A stretch of DNA of 64,000 nucleotides from Nonomuraea gerenzanensis (GTDB lineage: Bacteria; Actinomycetota; Actinomycetes; Streptosporangiales; Streptosporangiaceae): assembly GCF_020215645.1 (NCBI RefSeq), contig NZ_CP084058.1, positions 1,426,001-1,490,000 of the forward strand, read 5' to 3'. Below the pieces are notes generated by a model that was not told where the DNA came from, ran no database searches, and worked only from the letters and a program-made list of their open reading frames with translations. This document shows positions 25,052-32,832 of the stretch, in pieces. Within the stretch, counting starts at the first letter, position 1. Every line of letters begins with the position of its first letter. The position numbers and the translations under genes are program-made.

Positions 25052-25558
25052 ATGGAACCCACGACGGAGCTGGACGCCCGCTTCAGCGCCGACAACGCCA
25101 CCGCCACCCCCTGGGCCGAGGCCCGCGAGCAGCTCGAACACGCCGAGACGTTCTGGCTGAGCACCGTACGCGCCGACGGCCGCCCGCACGTCACCACGCT
25201 GATGGCCGTCTGGCAGGACGACGCCCTGCACTTCTGCACAGGGGCTGAGGAGCAGAAGGGCAGGAACCTGGAGGGCAACCGCAACTGCGTGCTCACCACG
25301 GGCGCCAGCGCCCTGCGCACGGGCCTGGACCTGGTGGTGGAGGGGGTGGCCGAGCGCGTCACCGACCCCGCGAGGCTCAAGCGGCTGGCCGACGCCTGGG
25401 AGGCCAAGTACACCGCCGAATGGCACTTCGACGTGGGCGACGGGGTGTTCGTGAACAGCCACGGGGGAGAGGCGCTGGTCTTCGCGGTGGCGCCGGCCAA
25501 GGTGCTGGGCTTCCGCAAGGGCGACTACGCGCAGATGCGGTGGCAGTTCCAAAAATAA
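25052..25558 (+). CDS. Pyridoxamine 5'-phosphate oxidase-family flavin/F420-binding protein
   Basis: A 168-residue split-barrel protein with the PPOX-fold core FWLSTVRADGRPHVTTLMAVWQDDALHFCTG and EGVAERVTDPARLKRLADAW. Actinobacterial members bind FMN, F420 or heme, and reduce small substrates or protect against them; the co-factor cannot be set from motifs alone. ATG 25052 has GAGGGAG upstream. It lies 54 bp after the cysteine dioxygenase gene, possibly in the same transcript, and is followed by an ArsR-type regulator after 37 bp. Confidence 0.86.
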   Translation: MEPTTELDARFSADNATATPWAEAREQLEHAETFWLSTVRADGRPHVTTLMAVWQDDALHFCTGAEEQKGRNLEGNRNCVLTTGASALRTGLDLVVEGVAERVTDPARLKRLADAWEAKYTAEWHFDVGDGVFVNSHGGEALVFAVAPAKVLGFRKGDYAQMRWQFQK

Positions 25559-25595
25559 ACTTGCGCAATTTTTCTTTCGCTTCTACGGTGGAGGC

Positions 25596-26186
25596 ATGTC
25601 CTCCACGGAGCACACCCACCGCGTCAAGGACCTCGACACCCTCAAGGCCCTCGGCCATCCGCTGCGCATCAAGCTCTACCGCGCCCTCTACGTCGCGGGC
25701 ACGGCGACGGCCTCGCAGCTGGCCGACCAGGTGGACGAGGCCGTGTCGCTGGTCAGCTACCACCTGCGCAAGCTGGCCAAGCACGGCGTCATCGAGGAGG
25801 TCGAAGGAGGCAGCGGTGACGCCAGGGAGCGATGGTGGCGTCCCGTCATGACCAGCATCTCCACCACGGACGAGGACTTCCGCGACGCCCCCGACCGCGC
25901 TGCGGTGCACACCGCCGTCTCCCGCGTGTACGCCCGGCAGCGCGGCGAGCTGTACGAGAGCTACCTCGACATGAAGGCCGTGTGGAGCGACGACTGGCGC
26001 AACGCGGCCTTCTCCTCCGAGTCCCTGATGCCGCTCAAGGCGGCGGAACTGCGCGCCCTGCGCGAGGAGATCACCGAGGTGGTGCGCGGTTACCGGCTGC
26101 GCGCCGAGGCCGCGCGTGACGCGGGTGACACGGAGGGGCGCGAGAACGTCGCCGTGCAGACGTACGGGTTCCCGTTCCGTACCTAG
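25596..26186 (+). CDS. ArsR-family winged helix-turn-helix regulator
   Basis: A 196-residue regulator. The wHTH covers about residues 10-80: DTLKALGHPLRIKLYRALYVAGTATASQLADQVDEAVSLVSYHLRKLAKHGVIEEV. The rest is a helical dimer domain (ARQRGELYESYLDMKAVW...LRALREEITEVVRGYR) typical of the longer actinobacterial ArsR/HTH_20 proteins that often control an MFS exporter. No metal-binding cysteine motif is present, so it is not an arsenite sensor. GTGGAGGC precedes ATG. TTGCGCAA at 25561-25568 is a perfect 8-bp palindrome just upstream and a candidate operator. Confidence 0.88.
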   Translation: MSSTEHTHRVKDLDTLKALGHPLRIKLYRALYVAGTATASQLADQVDEAVSLVSYHLRKLAKHGVIEEVEGGSGDARERWWRPVMTSISTTDEDFRDAPDRAAVHTAVSRVYARQRGELYESYLDMKAVWSDDWRNAAFSSESLMPLKAAELRALREEITEVVRGYRLRAEAARDAGDTEGRENVAVQTYGFPFRT

Positions 26187-26210
26187 TCTTCGAGGAAGCG
26201 AGGAGCAGCG

Positions 26211-26402
26211 ATGCTGCATCCGGACGAATACCTTCAGGTCGAACGGTTCAGAGCTCGCGAACTCCAGGCCGAGGCCGCCCGCCACCGCCCCGTCGCAGGG
26301 CGCCGGTCGCCGGCTCCACCGGCCCGCTCCGAGGCGCGTGCGTGGGAGCGGCGCCTCGGCTGGCTCCTGATCGAAACCGGCCTGCGCCTGCTCGCGCGCT
26401 GA
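26211..26402 (+). CDS. Small basic protein with amphipathic C-terminus, hypothetical
   Basis: A 63-residue reading frame with an excellent ribosome site (GAGGAGCAGCG before ATG). It starts MLHPDEYLQVERFRARELQAEAARHR, passes a Pro/Arg-rich middle and ends WERRLGWLLIETGLRLLAR, a short amphipathic helix. Composition and codon third-position GC are those of a real gene. It directly follows the ArsR-type regulator in the same direction. I do not recognise a function. Confidence 0.6.
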   Translation: MLHPDEYLQVERFRARELQAEAARHRPVAGRRSPAPPARSEARAWERRLGWLLIETGLRLLAR

Positions 26403-26549
26403 CGCGAACCCCTCGGCCGGGGGCGTCGCCCGCCTCGTCCACGATCCGGCCCGAGCACCCCCGGAGGCGGGCTGAGCCGGACCGGGCGGCGCCCGATCTT
26501 TCGGGCCCGTAGGGTGTTGGGGCCACCGTGCCCGGACAAGGAGAGCGTC

Positions 26550-27332
26550 TTGAACGAAGGAGCCTGGTCGCTGCCGTCCCCGTGGCGGGAGGCGCCCGTC
26601 GCGGTCGTGGTGCCGACGTACAACGAGGCAGGCAACCTGGGCGAGCTGACGGAGCGGATCCTCGCGCTGGACCTGCCGAACCTCCGCCTGATCATCGCCG
26701 ACGACGACTCGCCCGACGGCACCGGCACGCTCGCCGACGACCTCGCCAAGCACGCGAACGAGGGGCGCCCCGACCGCATGGTGGTGCTGCACCGCAAGGT
26801 CAAGGAGGGCATCGGGCGCGCGCACCTCGCCGGGATGCAGGAGGCGCTGGGGCGCGGCGACGAGTTCGTGGTGCAGATGGACGGTGACCTGAGCCATCGC
26901 CCCGAGTACATCCCGCATCTGCTCGGCACGATCCTCGCCACGCAGGCCGGGGTTGTGATCGGCAGCCGGTACGTCGTGGGCGGCTCCCTGTCCACCCAGT
27001 GGGGCTGGCACCGGCGGCTGCTGAGCCGCTTCGCCGGCCTCTACGTCAACACGATCCTCCACCTGTCCGTACGCGACCCGACGGGCGGCTTCAAGATCTG
27101 GCACCGCGACGTGCTCGAAGGCATCGACCTGAACGCCATCCGCAGCGACGGCTACAGCTTCCAGGTCGAGATGAACTACCGGTGCAAGCGGCTGGGCCGG
27201 GCGATCGTCGAGATGCCGATCCACTTCGAGGAGCGCAACGCCGGCTCCAGCAAGATCAGCTTCGCGGTGCAGGTGGAGTCGATGCTCACGCCGTTCGCGC
27301 TGCGGTTCGGCGGGCAACGGCGTTCGCGGTGA
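26550..27332 (+). CDS. Polyprenol monophosphomannose synthase-like GT2 glycosyltransferase
   Basis: A 260-residue GT-A transferase. VAVVVPTYNEAGNLGEL starts the nucleotide-sugar fold, IIADDDSPDGTGTLAD holds the first Asp pair, QMDGDLSHRPEYIP the metal-binding DxD and GSRYVVGG and SSKISFAVQV the rest of the DPM signature. These enzymes move mannose from GDP-mannose to polyprenyl phosphate on the cytoplasmic face, supplying protein mannosylation and lipoglycans. It lacks the C-terminal membrane domain and has no fused acyltransferase. I prefer TTG 26550, which has AAGGAGAG just upstream; an in-frame GTG 26514 lacks one. The gene stands alone. Confidence 0.86.
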   Translation: MNEGAWSLPSPWREAPVAVVVPTYNEAGNLGELTERILALDLPNLRLIIADDDSPDGTGTLADDLAKHANEGRPDRMVVLHRKVKEGIGRAHLAGMQEALGRGDEFVVQMDGDLSHRPEYIPHLLGTILATQAGVVIGSRYVVGGSLSTQWGWHRRLLSRFAGLYVNTILHLSVRDPTGGFKIWHRDVLEGIDLNAIRSDGYSFQVEMNYRCKRLGRAIVEMPIHFEERNAGSSKISFAVQVESMLTPFALRFGGQRRSR

Positions 27333-27375
27333 AATCGGGTCGCGAGGGCGATGATCCGATCCGTACGGTGTCGGC

Positions 27376-28248
27376 ATGCCCTCCTACTCCCACCCCCTGG
27401 CCTGGCTCCTGGGCCTGGAAGGCGCCGCGCTGCTGCGCGCGCAGGCCGGCGACCTCGGCGACGCCGCCTACGTCGAGCGGCGCATCGCCGAGATCCGCGC
27501 CCTGGTCACGGACCCCGGCCCGGCGCTGAACGCGGGCACGACACTCGGCCACGCCACCACCGAGGAGGGCTACGCCCAGTGGGCCGCCCACTACGACTCC
27601 GACGGCAACCCTCTGATCGCGGCGGAGGAGCCCCTGGTGCAGGGCATTCTCGCCGCGCTCCCGCCGGGCAGGGCCCTGGACGCCGCCTGCGGGACGGGCC
27701 GCCACGCCGCGTTCCTGGCGGGCCTCGGGCACGAGGTCGTGGGCGTGGACACCTCGGCGCAGATGCTCGCCAAGGCCAGGCCCAAGGTGCCGGGCGGCGA
27801 GTTCCACCAGGCCGACCTGCACGACCTCCCCGCCGCGCCCGGCAGCTTCGACGTGGTGGTCTGCGCCCTGGCCCTCACTCACCAGCCCACCCTCGGCCCG
27901 GCGCTGGCGGAGCTCGCCCGGGTCGTCCGGCCCGGCGGGCACGTGGTGCTGTCGGACGTCCATCCTCTCTCGCTCTACCTGGGTGGCGTGCCCACGGTGG
28001 CCGGGCGGGACGGCGTCCGTACCATGACGGCCGGACGCTTCCTGGCCAGCGACTACATCACCGCGATCCACGAGGCGGGGCTGCGGATCCTGAGCTGCCA
28101 CGAGCCCCGCTGGGGCAGGACACCCGGCGGGCACGGCGGCCCTCTGGCCCAGGAGCGATGCCCGGAGGCGGCCGCGGCGGCCTACGAGGACACCCCCGCC
28201 CTGATCATCTGGCATCTCCAGCGGCCTACGTGGACACTCCGGCCTTGA
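27376..28248 (+). CDS. Class I SAM-dependent methyltransferase
   Basis: A 290-residue methyltransferase. Motif I is RALDAACGTGRHAAFLAGLGHEVVGVD near residue 98, motif II-like SFDVVVCALALTHQP near 157 and post-motif GGHVVLSDVHPLS near 190. The first 95 residues are a helical cap including GYAQWAAHYDSDGNPLI that may bind the substrate. The acceptor is unknown. It converges on the frameshifted MFS gene with no gap: its TGA ends immediately before the MFS stop codon. Confidence 0.88.
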   Translation: MPSYSHPLAWLLGLEGAALLRAQAGDLGDAAYVERRIAEIRALVTDPGPALNAGTTLGHATTEEGYAQWAAHYDSDGNPLIAAEEPLVQGILAALPPGRALDAACGTGRHAAFLAGLGHEVVGVDTSAQMLAKARPKVPGGEFHQADLHDLPAAPGSFDVVVCALALTHQPTLGPALAELARVVRPGGHVVLSDVHPLSLYLGGVPTVAGRDGVRTMTAGRFLASDYITAIHEAGLRILSCHEPRWGRTPGGHGGPLAQERCPEAAAAAYEDTPALIIWHLQRPTWTLRP

Positions 28249-29593
28249 TCACCCGGTGTCTCCGGCCGCCACCGCTCCGAGCCGCCGCAGCTCAGGGAAC
28301 GCCCACGTGACAGCCGCCACGGTGACCGTGGTGAGCAGCCCGCCGGCCCAGATCACCGCGCGGTGGTCGAGGACGGTGGTGGCGGCCCCGTGCAGCAGGT
28401 TCGCGAGGTGGGGGCCGCCGAAGAGAACCACGGTGAGCGATCCCTGGATCCGGCCGCGCAGGGCATCGGGGGTGTGCGCCTGCGTGATGGCGTTACGGAA
28501 CGTACTCAGCACGAAGTTGACCGCGCCCCCGGCAACGAGCGCCACCAGCGCGAGCCAGAGCCACCCCGCCAGCCCCAGCACCACCACGGTCAGGCCCCAC
28601 GCCGCCGCGGCCCCCGCCATGACGGCACCGTGGCGCCGGGCGCGGGTGAACGTCCCCGACAGCAGCCCGGCCGCGACCACCCCCGCCGGGTAGGCGGCGT
28701 AGAGCAGCCCCAGTTCGAGGCCGCCTCCCACGGGCCCGCCGAAGGTGTGCCAGGCCAGCTCGGGAAACAGCGCGACCGGCATGCCGAAGACCATCGCCGC
28801 CAGGTCCACCAGCAGCACGGCCACCAGCAGCCGGCTGCCGGCGAGATGTCGCAGCCCGGCCGTGCCGGCGCGGGGACCGGGCCGCGGCGGCAGCGGTGGC
28901 AGCCGGACGACCGCCCAGACGACCGCCAGGAGCGCGACGGCGTCGAGGAGGTACAGCGTGCCGAGCCCCACCACCGGGATCAGGACGCCGGCCAGCACCG
29001 GGCCGATGATCGAGCCGGCGTAACGGGTGAGGGAGCCGAGACTGTTCGCCGCGGGCAGGAGCTCCGCGGGAACCAGCCGGGGCACCGCGGCGCCCATCGT
29101 CGTCATGATCGCGCCCAGGGCCAGGCTCTGGCAGGCGACCAGCACCATCAGCAGCGGGACGGACCCCACGCCCAGCGCCGCCTGCACCCACAGAGCCGCG
29201 TACGTCGCCCCGAGGCCGCAGTGAGCCGCCAGCAGCACCGTCCGCCGGTCCCGCGCGTCGGCCAGCCCGCCCGCCCACAACGCCCGCCACGACCAGCGCC
29301 CCGAACGACACCGCCCCCGCCGCGCCCACCGCCGCCGAGGAGCCGCTTACCGCGTAGAGCTGCGCCGGCACGGCCACCACACCGAACGAACCACCCACCG
29401 CGCCGATCGCCGAGGCGATCCAGAGCCTTCTGAAGGCGGGGACGGTGAGGGGGCGGCGGTCGATGGCCCAGGTGCCCAGCGAGATGCCCGGCTTGCGGCG
29501 TGCTGGGGTGCGCGGGTTCGATCGGCCTTCGCCAGAGGCAGCGGTTCGCGGGCCCGATCGGCCGTCGTCAGGGGCGGAGATCCGTGGGCTCAT
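28249..29593 (-). pseudogene. MFS exporter broken by a frameshift in a GCCC tetranucleotide tract
   Basis: Two reading frames together make one MFS permease of about 448 residues. The N-terminal frame runs from ATG 29593 (PLTVPAFRRLWIASAIGAVGGSFGVVAVPAQLYAVSG...GALVVAGVVGG) and the rest is read in another frame (GGLADARDRRTVLLAAH... to the stop at 28249). They join at three tandem copies of GCCC (29265-29276). Removing one 4-bp copy would give VVGG-LADARD and restore the family motif between helices 2 and 3. The cause may be slippage mutation, phase variation or a sequence error. The ATG overlaps the MerR-PP2C stop by 4 bp, so that protein probably controls the exporter. Confidence 0.82.
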
Positions 29594-30690
29594 TGACCGG
29601 CGCCCGTGGCCGGCGTCTCCAGGCTGACCACGTCCGCGACGACGCAGGCGATGTTGTCGGGCGCCCCGGCGGTATACGCCCGCGCGACCAGCTCATCGAG
29701 CACCTCCTGCGGCGCACCGGGCCCGACCAGCACCTCCCGCAGCGACCCCGCCGGCACCACGGCGGACAATCCATCGGAACACAGCAGATACCGATCACCG
29801 GCCGCCGCGTCGTGCAGCGCCAGCTGCGGCCGGATACCACCCGTACCGGTCAACGCCCGCACGAGCAGCGCGCGCCGCGGATGCGAGGCCGCCTCCGCCG
29901 CCGTCAGCCGCCCCTCGTCCACCAGCGCCTGCACGTACGTGTGATCGTGCGTGATCTGGAACAGCTCCCCACCTCGTACGAGATACGCCCGCGTGTCACC
30001 GATGTGCACCAGCGCCAGCCGCGACCCCGACCACAACAGCGCCGTCAACGTGGTCACAGCCTCACCGGACGGCGCCGAAGCGGCGATCTCCCCGATGGCC
30101 CGGTCCGCGTTCCCGACCGCGTCGGCCAGCGCGCCGAGCAGGTCCTCGGCCGGGACGGTCATCGTCTCCAACGGCTTGAGCGCCTCGACCGCCGCCGCGC
30201 TGGCCAGGTCGCCGCTCGACCCCCGCACCCCGTCGGCCACCGCCAGCAGGCGCGGGCCGGCGTACGCGGTGTCCTCGTTGCTCGTCCGCCCCAGCCCCGA
30301 CTCCGACCGGGCGGCGTACCGGATCCCCAGCAGGGTCGCCGTCTCCTCCACGGTGCTGCCCCTTCCCGACAGATAGTCGACGAGGAAGGTCGCCAGCTCG
30401 CCACGGGCGGCGGTCTCCGCCAGCACCTGCTCCCAGTACGCGGCGATCTCCCCGGCCGCGGCCCCCGCCGGCAGGTCGCACACCCGCCTGATCCGCGCCA
30501 GCGGCATGCCCAGCCTCCGCAACCACGCGATCAGCCGGGCGCGCTCCAGTTGCGCCGGGTCGTAGAAGCGGTATCCCGACTCCCCGTCCACCGCGGCGGG
30601 CCGCAGCAGGCCGAGCTCGTCATAGAGCCGCAACGCCTTCGGCGACAGGCGCGCCGCCCGGGCGAACGCCCCGATCGTCAGCAGCCGCAC
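29590..30690 (-). CDS. MerR-family regulator fused to PP2C-type protein phosphatase
   Basis: About 366 residues. An N-terminal MerR winged helix (LLTIGAFARAARLSPKALRLYDELGLLRPAAVDGESGYRFYDPAQLERARLIAWLRRLGMPL) precedes a complete PP2C domain. Its metal-binding motifs are visible: ARSESGLGRTSNEDTAY, LLAVADGVRG, ALVHIGDTRAYLVR, RYLLCSDGLS and APDNIACVV. The fusion suggests that Ser/Thr dephosphorylation and promoter control are linked. GTG 30690 follows AGGAGG; the frame extends to 30744. The downstream MFS gene starts in its stop codon and is the likely target or partner. Related MerR-PP2C fusions occur in actinomycetes, but the substrate phosphoprotein is unknown. Confidence 0.87.
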   Translation of the reverse strand: MRLLTIGAFARAARLSPKALRLYDELGLLRPAAVDGESGYRFYDPAQLERARLIAWLRRLGMPLARIRRVCDLPAGAAAGEIAAYWEQVLAETAARGELATFLVDYLSGRGSTVEETATLLGIRYAARSESGLGRTSNEDTAYAGPRLLAVADGVRGSSGDLASAAAVEALKPLETMTVPAEDLLGALADAVGNADRAIGEIAASAPSGEAVTTLTALLWSGSRLALVHIGDTRAYLVRGGELFQITHDHTYVQALVDEGRLTAAEAASHPRRALLVRALTGTGGIRPQLALHDAAAGDRYLLCSDGLSAVVPAGSLREVLVGPGAPQEVLDELVARAYTAGAPDNIACVVADVVSLETPATGAGQ

Positions 30691-30796
30691 CACTCCTCCT
30701 CGTCCCGGCCACCACGACCGGTACGGACGATGGTGCGGCTTCACCCAGGGGGAAGGTCAACACCGACCCGCGCCCTGCCCCCGCTCCGACGCCGTG

Positions 30797-30848
30797 CCCC
30801 GGCCCCATGCCCCGGCCCCATGCCCCGGCCCCATGCCCCGACCCCATG
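30797..30848. repeat. 13-bp tandem repeat in the spacer before the MerR-PP2C gene
   Basis: Four tandem copies of CCCCGGCCCCATG (the fourth CCCCGACCCCATG), then a degenerate fifth. It occupies most of the spacer between the sigma gene (ends 30919 on the minus strand) and the MerR-PP2C gene. The period is not a multiple of three and no gene is seen. Confidence 0.88.
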
Positions 30849-30918
30849 CCCCGCCCGCGACCCCGCGGCCTCGTCCCTGGGCGAGCCCGGCCCGGCCCCG
30901 GCCCCGCGTTCGGCACGC

Positions 30919-31911
30919 TCAGCGACTGACCGCAGTCTCTTCCCGCTGCACCCGCGACAACTTCTCCGGATTGCGCACGAAGTACAGCCCGGTCACCAGA
31001 CCATCGTCCACCCGCACGGCCACCACGTTGTCGATCTCCCCATCGATCCGAACGACCAGCGCCGGGCAACCATTGACCTGCGCCGGCGTGATCGCGACCC
31101 GCCTCCAGAGCCTGGGCAGCCCGCCTTCCATCAGCCGAGCCACCTTCCCGGCCCCCACGACAGGATGCGGGATGGCCTGCACGACCCCGCCACCGTCCGT
31201 CAGCAGCACGACGTCCGGCGCGAGAATGTCGAGCAACCCCTGCAGATCCCCTGTCTCGACGGCCCGCTGGAACGCCGCGAGCGCGTCCCGGGACTCGGCG
31301 GGAGAAGCGACACTACGCGGCCGTCGCGCCGCCACATGCGCCCGCGCCCGATGCGCGATCTGCCGCACCGTGACCGTGCTCTTGTCCACCGCCTCGGCGA
31401 TCTCCTCATAGTCCAGCCCGAACACCTCCCGCAGCACGAACACCGCCCGCTCGGTCGGCTTGAGCGTCTCCAGCACCAGCAACATCGCCATCGACACACT
31501 CTCGGCCAGCTCCACGTCCTCGGCCACATCGGGCGAGGTCAGCAACGGCTCAGGCAGCCACGGGCCGACGTAGGACTCCTTACGCCGGCCGAGCGACCGC
31601 AGCCGCCCCAGGGCCTGCCGGGTGGTGATCCGCACCAGGTACGCCCGCTGATCCCGTACGTCGTCCAGATCGACGCCCGCCCACCGCAGCCAGGTCTCCT
31701 GCAGCACGTCCTCAGCGTCGGCGGCCGAGCCCAGCATCTCGTAGGCGACGGTGAACAGCAGGTTGCGGTGGGCGACGAACGCCTCGGTGGCGGAGTCCAA
31801 CCGACCGTCGCCGGCGAGCGGCTCAGCGGCGCCCGACTCAGACCTGCGACTGCCGGAAGCGCCCGGCTCGCCTGAAGCGACAACCTGCTCCCGCTCGGTG
31901 GGCTCACTCAC
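30919..31911 (-). CDS. sigJ: ECF41-type sigma factor (SigJ family) with SnoaL-like C-terminal domain
   Basis: A 330-residue ECF sigma factor. Sigma region 2 (FVAHRNLLFTVAYEMLGSAADAEDVLQETWLRW) and region 4 (TLKPTERAVFVLREVFGLDYEEIAEAVDKSTVTVRQIAHRAR) are followed by a SnoaL-like domain that regulates activity without an anti-sigma factor. ECF41 marker motifs are present: WLPEPL between the regions, DGGG in the C-terminal domain and NPEKL near the end. GTG 31911 has AGGAG six bases upstream; a 40-residue acidic, Ser-rich leader precedes region 2. The gene faces a carboxymuconolactone-decarboxylase gene, the classic ECF41 partner, and both have matching ECF41-type promoters. Confidence 0.92.
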   Translation of the reverse strand: MSEPTEREQVVASGEPGASGSRRSESGAAEPLAGDGRLDSATEAFVAHRNLLFTVAYEMLGSAADAEDVLQETWLRWAGVDLDDVRDQRAYLVRITTRQALGRLRSLGRRKESYVGPWLPEPLLTSPDVAEDVELAESVSMAMLLVLETLKPTERAVFVLREVFGLDYEEIAEAVDKSTVTVRQIAHRARAHVAARRPRSVASPAESRDALAAFQRAVETGDLQGLLDILAPDVVLLTDGGGVVQAIPHPVVGAGKVARLMEGGLPRLWRRVAITPAQVNGCPALVVRIDGEIDNVVAVRVDDGLVTGLYFVRNPEKLSRVQREETAVSR

Positions 31912-31950
31912 GGCTGACTCCTACCTGCTCCGCCCAGCTCTTCCCACACG

Positions 31951-31977
31951 AGATGCCGCTCCCCAGCGATCCGTGAC
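31951..31977 (-). promoter_or_regulatory. ECF41-type promoter of the sigma gene itself
   Basis: Read on the minus strand: TGTCACG, 16 bp, CATC. The known ECF41 consensus is TGTCACA-N16-CGTC. Position about 40 bp upstream of GTG 31911 predicts autoregulation. Confidence 0.75.
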
Positions 31978-32012
31978 ACCCCTCTCCGGTGGCATACGTC
32001 ACAAACTTCCGC

Positions 32013-32039
32013 TGTCACAAGGACGGGCCGCCCGGCATC
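32013..32039 (+). promoter_or_regulatory. ECF41-type promoter of the carboxymuconolactone decarboxylase gene
   Basis: TGTCACA, 16 bp, CATC, the same spacing and the same -10 variant as the promoter on the opposite strand 36 bp away. It lies about 70 bp upstream of ATG 32108. Confidence 0.8.
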
Positions 32040-32107
32040 TCCATGTCGTCAGGCCACCGGGGAGAGCGATCCGGACGGCACACCAGACCATGAGCGAGGA
32101 CGACCCC

Positions 32108-32593
32108 ATGGACCTCCGTTTCAACATGTTCGCCAACGACCTCGGCGCCAAGATCAGCAAGCGGATCTACGGCGTCAGCACAGTGATCGAGCAGTCGTCG
32201 CTGCCCAAGGCAACGCAGCACCTGGTGATGATCCGCGTCAGCCAGATCAACGGCTGCGGCTTCTGCGTCGACTTCCACACCAAGGACGCCACGGCCGACG
32301 GCGAGAGCGCGGTCCGGCTCAACCTGGTCGCCGTCTGGCGCGAGACCACCGTGTACACGGACGCCGAGCGGGCCGCCCTGGCGCTCGCCGAGGAAGGCAC
32401 CAGGCTCGCCGACGCCCACCTGGGCGTGTCGGACGAGACCTGGGCGCAGGCCCGCAAGCACTACGACGACGACCAGCTCGCCGCGCTGGTGGCCCTGATC
32501 GCGATGATCAACGCCGCCAACCGGCTCAACGTGATCATCGGCAACCAGGGCGGCTCCTACGAGCCCGGCATGTTCAGCAGCATGTCGAACTGA
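32108..32593 (+). CDS. Carboxymuconolactone decarboxylase/AhpD-family protein (ECF41 target)
   Basis: A 161-residue all-helical protein with the AhpD-type redox motif: C50 and C53 in NGCGFCVDFHTKDA with H57 following. Such proteins act as peroxidase or disulfide reductants or in ring-opening decarboxylation; in ECF41 loci they are the usual regulated partner. ATG 32108 follows GAGGA at 7-nt spacing and matches the family start MDLRFNMF; an upstream ATG 32090 would add six residues without a ribosome site. Transcription is expected from TGTCACA-N16-CATC under the divergent sigma factor. The 239-bp spacer after it holds no convincing gene. Confidence 0.9.
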   Translation: MDLRFNMFANDLGAKISKRIYGVSTVIEQSSLPKATQHLVMIRVSQINGCGFCVDFHTKDATADGESAVRLNLVAVWRETTVYTDAERAALALAEEGTRLADAHLGVSDETWAQARKHYDDDQLAALVALIAMINAANRLNVIIGNQGGSYEPGMFSSMSN

Positions 32594-32832
32594 GCAGGAT
32601 TGCCGATCCCGGCCCGGAGTCCGCATCCGGGCCGAATCGCGGCTCAGGGTCCGCAACAGCGCGGCGTCCCCCCGCAGCTCACGGTCGAGATCGGCGCGGC
32701 GCCTGAGAACCAGGCGGTGTTGGACCACCTTTCCCCTTATGTCCGCGGCGATGATGCAAAGAGAAGCAGGTTTTCGCTCATCTTCGACGGAATCCCGCCT
32801 ATGCTGGCCGCCTGGATGCTGAGAGGTGACCC

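Noticed and set aside
25561..25580. TTGCGCAA plus T run as an intrinsic terminator
   Set aside because: The 8-bp palindrome cannot form a loop; it is more likely an operator for the ArsR-type gene.
32047..32050. CGTC as -10 of the decarboxylase promoter
   Set aside because: Spacing to TGTCACA is 27 bp; CATC at 32036 has the correct 16 bp.
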